Part shown: positions 50,301-57,132 of the stretch, one piece after another
Position numbering within the stretch: position 1 is the stretch's first letter
Layout: each line of letters starts with the position of its first letter
Made by a program: the position numbers and the translations under genes
NCBI RefSeq assembly: GCF_001483135.1
Contig: NZ_LNAL01000006.1
Coordinates: forward strand, 186,003 to 250,002
Direction of reading: 5' to 3'
Length of the DNA: 64,000 bases
Source: Solirubrum puertoriconensis
GTDB lineage: Bacteria > Bacteroidota > Bacteroidia > Cytophagales > Hymenobacteraceae
The notes under the pieces: model-generated
Seen by the model: only the letters and a program-made list of their open reading frames with translations
The model's database searches: none
Told to the model about the DNA's origin: nothing

Positions 50301-52822
50301 GCAGTGGGGTCGGTAGTTACCGCTACGGGTTTGGGGTTGCCGTCGTAATCAAATGCCAGCTGGCCGAGTTGTAGGGTAGCAGCCGCCTTGCCAACCGCAA
50401 ACGTGCGGCTTACTGCAGTAGCCGCGTTGTAGTTGGCGTCGCCGGGCTGGGTGGCCGTTACCGTAACCGATCCGGCGCCGGTCAGGCGTATCGTTTTGCC
50501 ATCATCCAGCAGTGTGGCGTTGCCCGTAACGGCAAAGCTTACCGGTAGCTTCGCGGTGCTGCTAGCCGAAAGCTCAAAATCGGCAGCACCAAAGGTTTTG
50601 TCGGCCAGCCCAGCAAAGCCGATGGTTTGATCCGCTTTGGCTACGCGGAAGGTGCGGCTGACGGGCGCAGCGGCGGCGTAGTTGCTGTTGCCTGCTTGCG
50701 TGGCTTCTACCGTAATGTCGCCCGCACCGGTAATGGCGAGCGTGTTGCCGCTGATGCTGGCCGGCCCGTCGGTTACCGCGAAGCTAACCTGTTGGCCCGA
50801 GGTAGCCGTAGCCGCCAGCGTAAGCTTTGCATCTGGCTCGTAAGTCCGGTCAGCAGGCGCGTCGAAGCTGATGCTGTTGCTTGCTTTGGCAATTACCAAG
50901 CTGCCCTTGGCTTCCGGAGCGGTGTAGTTGGCGTTGTTCAGGGTGGCTACTACAGCGTACGTGCCGGCGTTGGTCGGAGCCGCTGCGTTGCTATCGTAAG
51001 TGATGCTTACGGCCAAGCCAGCCGGCTTAGTTTCCGCAGTTGCCGCCTTGGCCGAGCCGTCGTACGTGGTGCTCAGCCCGCTCAGGCTGATGAGTGCCGG
51101 CGCTGGGTTAATGGTGAGCTGACCGGGGGCGCTGTTGCTGGCCGTGTAAAAGTCGGCACCTAGGAAGTGGGCCGAAATAGAGTAGGGCGTAGTGCCCGAG
51201 GCGTTCAGTTGGCTGGCATCGTAGGTGTAAGTAGCTACGCCACTATTACCTACCGTGCCCGTGCCCACTTTGCTGCCGCCTAGGTAAAAATCAACGGAGC
51301 CGCCGCCTGGGTTTGGCTGCACCGTTGCCGACAGGGTAACTGCGTTTGAGCCATACACGCCGCTAGCATCGGCTACGGTGGTGGTGGTGCTTACCTTCTT
51401 CAGCTCTACACTTACCTCGTCGGTAGAGGCGGGGCACAAACCCGTGCCAATGCTCCAGAGCAGCTTGTAAGTGGTGCCAGCCACGCCTTTGAACGTAGTA
51501 GTCGGCTTGGTAGCATCCGTAAACGAGCCCCCTGTACCGCTTACAATGCTCCAGGTGCCAGTGCCAACTTGCGGTTCGTTGGCCGCCAGCGTAGCCGTTT
51601 CGCCATCTACGCTTTGGTCGGGGCCAGCATGAGCCGTGGTGGGCGCCGGGTTAATGGTGACCGATACGGGTTTAACATCGGTGCAGCTGCCGTTGGTAGC
51701 TTTTATGTAGTAGGTTCCGCTTGCGGCCACTGCTGCCGGGTTGTTGAGCGGGGTAGTGGCGGCTGCGTCCGTCCAATAACTGAGAACGGTGCCATTGGGT
51801 AGCGTACTGCCGGTTGTTACGGCTGCGGCCGTTAGATTTACAGTGGCGGGGGCGCAAACCGTCTCAGGAGCAGTTATGCTGAGGCTAGGTGTGGGCGTTA
51901 CGGTTACAACCGTAGCTGCCGAAGTAGCTGAGCAGTTGCTGCCGTTGGTGACGGTAACGGAGTAGCTGCCGCTTGTCGAGGCTGTAATGGATTGCGATGT
52001 AGCGCCGGTGCTCCATAGGTAGCTTAAGCCTGCCGGGGCAGATAGCGTAACCGAGCCGCCAGTGCAAAAGCTGGTGGGGCCGCTGGCCGCAATGGTAGCC
52101 GTAGGCAGGGCATTGACGGTCATTGTAACACTAGCATTTGCAGGGTTACTTGTGATGCAGGTTGCGTTTGACGTTACCCTGCACCCTACAACATCGTTGT
52201 TCTGTAGCGTAGTTCGTGTAAAGGTTGCGGATGTAGCTCCTGCTATGGGGCCTCCATTGATGCTCCACTGGTAAGTTGGTGTCGTACCGCCGTTGGCTAC
52301 AGTTGCACTAAAAACAACCGTTGTACCGTTGCAAATACTGCTACCCGTTGAGGTGGAGATGCTAACGCTAACTGTCGCTGGAGTAGCAATATTCAGCGTG
52401 CTGCTGCTAGTTGTGCCCACTACAGCAATCTTGTTGTCGCTTGTTAAGGAAACCACGCGCACACGGTAATTACCTCCGCTGCTCACTGTAGATGGTATTG
52501 TTGTATTAATAAAACCATCAACAGAGGGGTTGCCATTGTTGGGGTAGGTGTAACTGGCCGTTCCTATAGCTATAGGAGAAGTAAAATCGTTAGCAGTTGA
52601 TATTTCCGCTCGAAAGGTGACAAGCTGATTATTTGTATAGCTCTTAAATGTAAATGGCACCGCTATCTGAGAACCCACGCAGAATGGACCTCCCGAAATA
52701 GTACCAGTCTGTATACTTTGGGCCTGAGTTCGACTCACTATCGTAATCAGCAATAGCAAAAGCAGATGTACACTCAACCGAAAGGACCTAGTCGGTCGAT
52801 AGAGGGGTAAAGTAGTTCCCAT
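44378..52822 (-). CDS. Giant secreted MBG-repeat protein with T9SS tail
   Basis: About 2,814 residues from the ATG at 52822, which starts a signal peptide (LSVHLLLLLLITIVSRTQAQ); an upstream ATG at 52900 is unlikely. After about 400 residues of Ig/PKD-like modules (PTSFCTGGSVTLSAPAGLSY, YYIKATNGSC) comes a Big_3-like module. Next are MBG_3-like modules (about 70 residues; TYDGSAKAAT, DYDGNPKPVA, TYDGTTKGAE) mixed with two different modules. I then count 17 tandem MBG domains of 70-80 residues, each opening like NKTKTYGDANPALT and ending NYxxxxxxGTLTI. A 250-residue C-terminal region and a T9SS type A domain (LLEVYPNPIADKATV ... PTGTYFCRLIINGQ) complete it. It should be a surface filament or adhesin. 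Confidence 0.92.
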   Translation of the reverse strand: MGTTLPLYRPTRSFRLSVHLLLLLLITIVSRTQAQSIQTGTISGGPFCVGSQIAVPFTFKSYTNNQLVTFRAEISTANDFTSPIAIGTASYTYPNNGNPSVDGFINTTIPSTVSSGGNYRVRVVSLTSDNKIAVVGTTSSSTLNIATPATVSVSISTSTGSSICNGTTVVFSATVANGGTTPTYQWSINGGPIAGATSATFTRTTLQNNDVVGCRVTSNATCITSNPANASVTMTVNALPTATIAASGPTSFCTGGSVTLSAPAGLSYLWSTGATSQSITASTSGSYSVTVTNGSNCSATSAATVVTVTPTPSLSITAPETVCAPATVNLTAAAVTTGSTLPNGTVLSYWTDAAATTPLNNPAAVAASGTYYIKATNGSCTDVKPVSVTINPAPTTAHAGPDQSVDGETATLAANEPQVGTGTWSIVSGTGGSFTDATKPTTTFKGVAGTTYKLLWSIGTGLCPASTDEVSVELKKVSTTTTVADASGVYGSNAVTLSATVQPNPGGGSVDFYLGGSKVGTGTVGNSGVATYTYDASQLNASGTTPYSISAHFLGADFYTASNSAPGQLTINPAPALISLSGLSTTYDGSAKAATAETKPAGLAVSITYDSNAAAPTNAGTYAVVATLNNANYTAPEAKGSLVIAKASNSISFDAPADRTYEPDAKLTLAATATSGQQVSFAVTDGPASISGNTLAITGAGDITVEATQAGNSNYAAAAPVSRTFRVAKADQTIGFAGLADKTFGAADFELSASSTAKLPVSFAVTGNATLLDDGKTIRLTGAGSVTVTATQPGDANYNAATAVSRTFAVGKAAATLQLGQLAFDYDGNPKPVAVTTDPTALTGVSITYDGSATAPTAAGSYAVVASLANANYQATNATGTLVISKAAATVELAGLSQTYSATAKTVTASTPATGSSSFSYSFKQGNTSVTEPTAAGSYEVTATLSNANYTGSAKGTLIIAPAALAITVTNESRAYNTANPSLTGTLTGVQGTDAITASYSTTADAASNVGKYPITATLLDPDGKLSNYTVTNTPGELSITPAAATLSLANLGGHTYDGTTKGAEVSTSPTNLAYTITYNGAPAQPSAAGSYNVVATLTNGNYSAADATGTLTIAQRALTAKANDKTRTYGGANPTLDGEVEGAVSGDGITATYSTAADATSSVGSYDIKIQLNDPNNKLGNYSVSKQDGKLTVGKAQLTVTANDDSRAYGQANPSFTSIMTGYVNGDGAAAHSGAPALSTTANADSPVGTYSITAALGSLQAANYTFAFVPGTLTIGKAALSAKADDKSRTYGDANPAFTGTLTGVRNADAITASYSTTATTATGVGTYDIVSTLTDPNSKLGNYEVSLTSATLTIGTRPVTVTADNKTKEYGDADPNLTYQITAGSLVNGNSFSGSIARASGEDVGSYTIGRNTLTLGANYQLTFGEAQLTIGKAPLTVAANNANRAYGDDNPAFGVSYSGFKKSETETVLSGSLSLQTSATKASPVGSYDITASGLTSGNYHISFKAGELTIGTRAIAIKANAQSKVYGTTDPALTYTITAGSLANNDKFSGALGRVSGEGVGSYAIEQRTLALSNNYALNYTGANLQITQAALVVVSNPKTKTYGDALQPTDFTGSLDGVVSGDNITVSRSSTGAAATANTGSYDIVATLDDPGNKLGNYTVSNPAGTLTVNKAPLAVQAHDKSKTYGAPLPTLTGTLTGVRNADAITEAYSTTATPGSNVGTYTIVADVAATPAVLANYSLSKTNATLTIGKAALVVTANNATKAYGAALPAFSVSYSGLVNGDTAPKTPPTIGTTATAGSPVKAGGYPLTAQGAVDGNYDISYQAGTLTVTPVDLIVTADNKSKVYGQVNPAFTASYSGLVNSDTPASLGGSLSFATQATASSPVGAYDVTPSGLTSGNYTLAFKAGTLTIGKAQLSATANNKSRLYGGANPAFDGTLSGVQNTDAITASYTSMAKQTTGTGTYSIVTSLNDPDQKLGNYEVKLTNGILTIDKATLTVTADNKSKTYGDLNPALTVSYSGFVLNQTASVLTTAPTASTTSTQGSGAGIYPITAAGGASNNYAFTYVAGTLTVGKAELTVKANDASRTYGQANPLFAATITGYVNGDGASAHSGVPSLTTTATSSSPVNTYSITAALGSLQAANYSFAFAPGTLTIGKATITVGNTNRSKTYGAGLAATDFAGTLEGVVSGDGITATRSSVGAAAAAIVGQYPIKAALLDPNSKLSNYTVTNTDGTLTVDKAQLTVTAANQQRTYGDANPTLTGQLTGVQNADAITASYSTTATAATGVGSYAIEPALNDPAGKLSNYTLTKINGTLTINPRAVTVTADSKTMVYGETEPALTYKVSAGTLVNNDAFTGALSRQPGTDVGTYAILRNNLALGGNYTLTYVGANLTITPQFANPVADTYYTGSKFYWSTGPTSNTVTLNLVTTLKNNPNYGGDIRTAKASFFVRKADGSLTAINGAQNLPVGLVNPGDMSTGTASANVQYTFSGSAAVIDIAVKVSGNYRSFDDGSKDAPVTLAVPTPGGLIAGGGSFTEAGSAGYIKGSAGYAFYVQYNKSLKNPQGSVSVTVRSKFDRTGKEDGKLHTYLLKSNAISVLAVNNPKAQFSGKANIKEIVDGVEQSIEGNCNMQLELMDGVGNPVVTPATQDLLAVTIYRANGGVWYSSQWGGTEPVMRVVEGKDVVTVNGAPNATAAVTATTPSSTASLAIAAPAAPAPKQAEVTLLEVYPNPIADKATVRFRAAKGGKAQVYLYNQLGALVTTLYNAEVQGGQEYLVPLQAISLPTGTYFCRLIINGQVENRRITVAK
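44700..52200 (-). repeat. Tandem repeat array inside the giant gene
   Basis: The DNA between these approximate limits is a series of degenerate 210-240-base units, one per MBG-type domain in its central part. Some units are far more alike than their neighbours: the pair with GYVNGDGAAAHSG and GYVNGDGASAHSG, and several with LTGVRNADAITASYSTT or LTGVQNADAITASYSTT. This mosaic implies repeated unequal recombination. These repeats are in-frame coding and have no CRISPR spacer pattern. Confidence 0.7.
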
Positions 52823-53420
52823 AAGAAGTGGTAATAGGTGTGTTGGTTGACTTTGGAGACCCACGGCACAAGCAAACAGATTCCTGCAGCCGCTACACAA
52901 GCATGTGTCGGCTGTTGAGCAAGAATTATGTTGGGAGCTTTATAGCTAATATAATGTATGTTTCTAATAAAAAATTGTATTGATGTTATTATTTGTCATA
53001 AGTTGGTAACAAGCCGTTCACCACATCGTAATAAGCTAGCTTTGGCCAGTGCAACTACAAGCATTGCAAATGGTTAACACAGCCCACAGAGTACTACTGC
53101 GTTCCTACAGCGCCTCTGCCAGGATACAATGTATTCAGGCATTAAACCTCTCGCTGTTATCATTTTAGCAAATGCGCAGCGCCTTGCGCGCGTGAGCTGC
53201 ATAAAGTGCAGATGCACTAGTTGAGGAAGCGGAGGAGATTTGTTGCGCCCAATACAGCACTATGTTTGCGAGTTATCGTGTGCCGATCAGGTATAAAATG
53301 TAACCGCTCTAAGATTTTTTTGGTAGATTCAACTGTCGGGCTGCGTATCTTGGGTGTGGGCCACCTCAGATTCCGCAACCACGGCTTGCTCTTCCACCAA
53401 CAGCTTAGCGCATCACAACC
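52823..53420. other. Promoter-containing gap, no gene
   Basis: Between the divergent giant gene and cupin gene. The part 52900-53050 is AT-rich and should carry the giant gene's promoter, but I could not find a clean TTG-N19-TAnnTTTG. GTATCTTGG near 53346 may be a weak -10 for the cupin gene. An antisense frame that covers part of it continues into the cupin gene and is a shadow. Confidence 0.4.
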
Positions 53421-53927
53421 ATGAACTTCATCGCTACCCATCAAGAAATGCTCTTCGAGGAAATTGCCAGCCAGCTTCAGGAGCAAGGATTCACTATCGT
53501 GGCTCAGGACCAGGCACGCCCGTGGGGTGGGTTCTTTGTTATCGACGAAGCACAAGCGCAGGAGTTTGCCGACGCCTACTTCAACGGGCTGCCGATTGAC
53601 GAGCTGAAAATTGCCGGCAAGCTGAGCCCGAAGGTTTTGCTGGTGGCACCGCACAAGCGGCTGTCGTGGCAGTACCACCACCGCCGCGCCGAAATTTGGC
53701 GCGTGGTCGAGGGGCCTGTGGGCGTGGCAACCAGCGCCACCGATGCCGAAGAGCCGGTAAAAACCTACGCACCCGGCGAGCAGATTACCCTAAAGCAGGG
53801 CGAGCGGCACCGCTTGGTTGGCCTCGACGATTGGGGTGTGGTAGCCGAAATCTGGCAACACACCGACGCCACCAACCCATCAAACGAAGACGATATCGTG
53901 CGCGTGCAGGACGACTTTGGTCGCTAA
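53421..53927 (+). CDS. Cupin protein, phosphomannose isomerase type II-like
   Basis: 168 residues. The C-terminal two thirds are a cupin like that of ManC-type mannose-6-phosphate isomerases: RPWGGFFVID, KLSPKVLLVAPHKRLSWQYH (the first metal-binding motif, His-x-n-His), RAEIWRVVEGPV, and EQITLKQGERHRLVGLDDWG (second motif). The GDP-mannose pyrophosphorylase domain is absent, so this is a stand-alone isomerase-type cupin. The substrate is likely a sugar phosphate, though a pure sugar-binding role cannot be excluded. The pgi gene is next on the same strand, which fits hexose-phosphate metabolism. Confidence 0.85.
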   Translation: MNFIATHQEMLFEEIASQLQEQGFTIVAQDQARPWGGFFVIDEAQAQEFADAYFNGLPIDELKIAGKLSPKVLLVAPHKRLSWQYHHRRAEIWRVVEGPVGVATSATDAEEPVKTYAPGEQITLKQGERHRLVGLDDWGVVAEIWQHTDATNPSNEDDIVRVQDDFGR

Positions 53928-54241
53928 ACTCCGCCGCCGAGCAGAATACCCGCGCAGGGCAGTGCCTACAACTGGTGCTGCCCTGCGTTGGCGTTTGCCG
54001 ATACCTAGGCAAACCGTTTCAGGCGAGGTATTTCGCCAGGCGTAAGCAGTTGCCCCGAAGCGGTTTGCCGGCCTGCACCTAGGGTAAAATATGCATTAGA
54101 GTATACTGCCATTGCGGCGGAACGTAGATATTCGCCGTTTCGGGCGGCGTTCTGCAAGCCAACGGCCCGCTGGCTGCCCGTCCGCTACCACTGCCACCGG
54201 CAGCACCCCCAACGTTCATCACAAGCTAATACTCAGACCTA
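53928..54241. other. Gap with one hairpin before pgi
   Basis: It contains CGCAGGGCAG / CTGCCCTGCG (53953-53987), a 10-bp stem that may end cupin transcription but lacks a T-tract. Two CCTAGG copies are present (54004, 54077). No gene is evident. Confidence 0.4.
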
Positions 54242-55978
54242 ATGGCAAACCAAAATCAGCCAGCCAACACCGCTGCGGTAGTGCCCGCGGCCACCTTGCA
54301 CCTAGGCCGCTACCAAGCCGACATCGACGCGAAACTCCAGGAGTTTAATGTCAAAAACTTCACCGAAGGTTTCTGGAACAAAGAGGCCTCGCTGTGGGTG
54401 CAGGATGCCCAGGCGCAGCAAAACCTGCGCAGCTTTATGGGCTGGCTCCGCGTGGCCGAAACCATGCTGGAGGCCGTGCCCGAAATTGAGCAGTTTGTGC
54501 AGGAGGCAAAGCAGGCTGGCTTCAAACACGTGGTGGTAATGGGCATGGGCGGCAGCACCATGGCGCCCATCGTGTTCAAATCGTCGTTCGAGCAAGGCCC
54601 GAACGGCTTGCCCATGTCGGTGCTCGATACCACCGACCCCGGTACGGTGCGCCAGATCGAAGAATCGGTGCCGCTGGCCGATACGCTGTTTATCGTGGCC
54701 AGCAAATCGGGCACCACGGCCGAGCCGCTGGCTTTCGGCGACTACTTCTACGACCGCGTGCGGCAGCTGAAGGGCGATAAGGTGGGCGAGAACTTCGTGG
54801 CCATTACCGACCCGGGCTCCAAGTTTGTGGAGCAAGCTACGCGCGAGGGTTACCGCCGCATCTTCCTGAATTTTGCCGAGGTGGGCGGCCGTTTCTCGGC
54901 CTTGTCGTACTTCGGGCTGGTGCCGGCCGCGCTGTACGGCATCAACATCCGCGAGGTGCTGGAGCGCTCCGTGGCCATGATGCAGGCCTGCGGCAGCAAT
55001 GGCCCGGTGGAGCAAAACCCCGGCCTGGAACTGGGCGTGGCCCTAGGTGTGCTGGCCCAGCAAGGCCGCGACAAGCTAACCCTGATCGTGCCGGAGTCGC
55101 TGAGCGACCTAGGGCTGTGGCTGGAGCAGCTGATTGCCGAAAGCACCGGCAAAGAAGGCAAAGGCATTTTGCCGGTGGCCGGTGAGCCGGCCGGCGAGCC
55201 GGAGCTGTACGGCCACGACCGCGTGTTCGTGTACGTGGGCTACCGCAACCAGCCCGATCAGGAAAACCGCCAGAAGCTGGAGCGCCTCGAGCAAGCCGGC
55301 CACCCGGTTATCACCATCCTGATGAACGACCCGCTCGACCTAGGGCAGGAGTTCTTCCGCTGGGAGGTGGCCACGGCCGTGGCCAGCGCCGTGCTCGAAA
55401 TCAACCCCTTCGACCAGCCCAACGTGCAGGAAAGCAAAACCGCTACCGACCGCCTCATGAAGGTGGTGCAGGAGCAAGGCAAGCTGCCCCAAACCGAGGA
55501 GCCCAAGGTGCAGGAGCAGGGCGTAACCTATTACACCAAGGTGAGCGGCGGCAACGCGGCCGAGCTGCTGAAGGCTTTCTTTGGCCAGGCCAAAGCCGGC
55601 GACTTCCTGAACATTCAGGCGTACCTGACCGAAACGCCCGGCCTGAACGAGAGCCTGCAGCAACTGCGCGCCCAAGTGCAACAACAGCACCACATTGCCA
55701 CTACCTCGGGCTACGGTCCGCGCTTTTTGCACTCCACGGGCCAGTACCACAAAGGCGGCCCCGACACGGGCTTGTTCATCCAGTTCACCGTCGACCACCC
55801 GCAGGACCTGCAGCTGCCCGGCCGCTCGTACACCTTCGGCACGTTCAAGAACGCCCAGGCGCAAGGCGACTTGGAAGCCCTGCAGAACTACAACCGCCGC
55901 ACGCTGCGCATCCACCTCGGCAACGATGCCGAGCAAGGGCTGCACACGGTGCTGGCTGCACTGGGCGCTGCTAAGTAA
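54242..55978 (+). CDS. pgi: Glucose-6-phosphate isomerase (Tal-Pgi-type sequence)
   Basis: 578 residues. It interconverts glucose-6-phosphate and fructose-6-phosphate. The SIS-fold motifs are VVVMGMGGSTMAPIV, VASKSGTTAEPLAFGDYF (phosphate binding), FVAITDPGS and RIFLNFAEVGGRFSALSYFG. The sequence resembles the isomerase half of bifunctional transaldolase/isomerase proteins rather than classical E. coli Pgi; there is no transaldolase part. The C-terminus includes TTSGYGPRFLHSTGQYHKGG and ends in NRRTLRIHLGNDAEQGL. It follows a sugar-phosphate-type cupin and ends in a strong terminator. Confidence 0.93.
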   Translation: MANQNQPANTAAVVPAATLHLGRYQADIDAKLQEFNVKNFTEGFWNKEASLWVQDAQAQQNLRSFMGWLRVAETMLEAVPEIEQFVQEAKQAGFKHVVVMGMGGSTMAPIVFKSSFEQGPNGLPMSVLDTTDPGTVRQIEESVPLADTLFIVASKSGTTAEPLAFGDYFYDRVRQLKGDKVGENFVAITDPGSKFVEQATREGYRRIFLNFAEVGGRFSALSYFGLVPAALYGINIREVLERSVAMMQACGSNGPVEQNPGLELGVALGVLAQQGRDKLTLIVPESLSDLGLWLEQLIAESTGKEGKGILPVAGEPAGEPELYGHDRVFVYVGYRNQPDQENRQKLERLEQAGHPVITILMNDPLDLGQEFFRWEVATAVASAVLEINPFDQPNVQESKTATDRLMKVVQEQGKLPQTEEPKVQEQGVTYYTKVSGGNAAELLKAFFGQAKAGDFLNIQAYLTETPGLNESLQQLRAQVQQQHHIATTSGYGPRFLHSTGQYHKGGPDTGLFIQFTVDHPQDLQLPGRSYTFGTFKNAQAQGDLEALQNYNRRTLRIHLGNDAEQGLHTVLAALGAAK

Positions 55979-56000
55979 GCACGACGCATCAACCGCTATT

Positions 56001-56036
56001 AAAAAGCCGGCTGCTAGCATTAGCAGCCGGCTTTTT
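56001..56036 (+). terminator. Rho-independent terminator after pgi
   Basis: AAAAAGCCGGCTGCTA and TAGCAGCCGGCTTTTT pair exactly around a GCAT loop, with T-tracts on both strands. Confidence 0.88.
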
Positions 56037-56220
56037 GCTTTTGGCTTAGCCACAACCTAGGCGGCGTTTGTGCGGGTTGGCAAGTGGTTCGTCACATCTT
56101 TTGCGGGTTCCATCACATTTAATTCTGGCTGGCTGCGGGGTTGCCTAACCTTGCCCTACACCGAGCGCGCCAATTGCTGTGGCAGGGGCGCTCAGGTGCA
56201 ACGCTCAACGGGCAATCCGC

Positions 56221-57132
56221 ATGGACTTAACTATCCGCAACGTTTCCAAAACCTACGCCAACGGCAAGCAAGCCTTGCGTAACGTGTCGCTTACCATCCC
56301 GCCGGGCATGTACGGGTTGCTGGGCCCAAACGGCGCCGGCAAAAGCACGCTGATGCGCATACTGGCCGGCCTGCAGCAACCCGATGCAGGCGAAATCAAC
56401 CTCGGCGACATTGATGTACTGCGCCAGAAGGAGGCGTTGCGCCGCACGCTGGGCTACTTGCCGCAGGAGTTCGGCGTGTACCCCAAATCGACGGCCGAAG
56501 ACCTGCTCGACTACTTTGCCATGCTGGAGGGCATCACCAACCGCGCCGCCCGCCGCGAAGCCGTGGAAGCGCTGCTGCGGCAAACCAACCTCTGGGACGT
56601 GCGCCGGCAAAAGCTGGGCGGCTTTTCGGGTGGCATGCGCCAACGCTTCGGGGTGGCCGTGGCTTTGCTCGGCAACCCGCGGCTGATGATCGTCGACGAG
56701 CCCACCGCCGGCCTCGACCCGGCCGAGCGCGTGCGTTTTCTCAACCTGCTCAGTGAGTTGGGCGAGAACAGCGTGGTGCTGCTCTCCACCCACATCGTGG
56801 AAGATGTGGCCGAGCTGTGCACGCGCATGGCCATCATCAACCAGGGCGAAATCCTGCTCGAAGGCGAACCACTGCGCGAAGTAGCCCATCTGCAAGGCCA
56901 TATCTGGCGGCGCATCATCGCCCGCGACGAGCTGCCTACGCTGGCGCGCGAGCACGCCGTTATTTCAACCAAGCTGCTGGCGGGGCGCACCGTGGTGCAC
57001 GTGTTCAGCGAAACCAAGCCCAGTGCCGGGTTCGAGGCCATCGAAGCCGACTTAGAGGACGTGTACTTCAGCGTAATGGCCGGGCACCGCGGCCGGCTGG
57101 CTGCTCACCCCAAACTCGAGGTAGCATCATGA
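56221..57132 (+). CDS. ABC transporter ATPase (ABC-2 type, CcmA-like)
   Basis: 303 residues from the ATG at 56221, directly at the conserved start MDLTIRNVSKTYANGKQAL. Motifs: Walker A LLGPNGAGKSTLMRI, Q-loop GYLPQEFGVYPK, signature LGGFSGGMRQRFGVAVALL, Walker B LMIVDEPTAGLDP, H-loop LLSTHIVED. The C-terminal 80 residues are an accessory domain. It belongs to the ABC-2 branch that moves drugs or polymers outwards. The stop overlaps the start of the permease-peptidase gene by 4 bases, so the two are coupled. The upstream start at 56179 lacks support. Confidence 0.94.
   Translation: MDLTIRNVSKTYANGKQALRNVSLTIPPGMYGLLGPNGAGKSTLMRILAGLQQPDAGEINLGDIDVLRQKEALRRTLGYLPQEFGVYPKSTAEDLLDYFAMLEGITNRAARREAVEALLRQTNLWDVRRQKLGGFSGGMRQRFGVAVALLGNPRLMIVDEPTAGLDPAERVRFLNLLSELGENSVVLLSTHIVEDVAELCTRMAIINQGEILLEGEPLREVAHLQGHIWRRIIARDELPTLAREHAVISTKLLAGRTVVHVFSETKPSAGFEAIEADLEDVYFSVMAGHRGRLAAHPKLEVAS

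Noticed and set aside
44700-52200. Regular repeats considered as CRISPR or satellite DNA
   Set aside because: The units are long, degenerate and in frame, and encode MBG-type domains without spacers.
53217-53681. 154-codon minus-strand frame overlapping the cupin gene
   Set aside because: Most of it is antisense to the cupin gene, and the remainder lies in poor-quality intergenic sequence.
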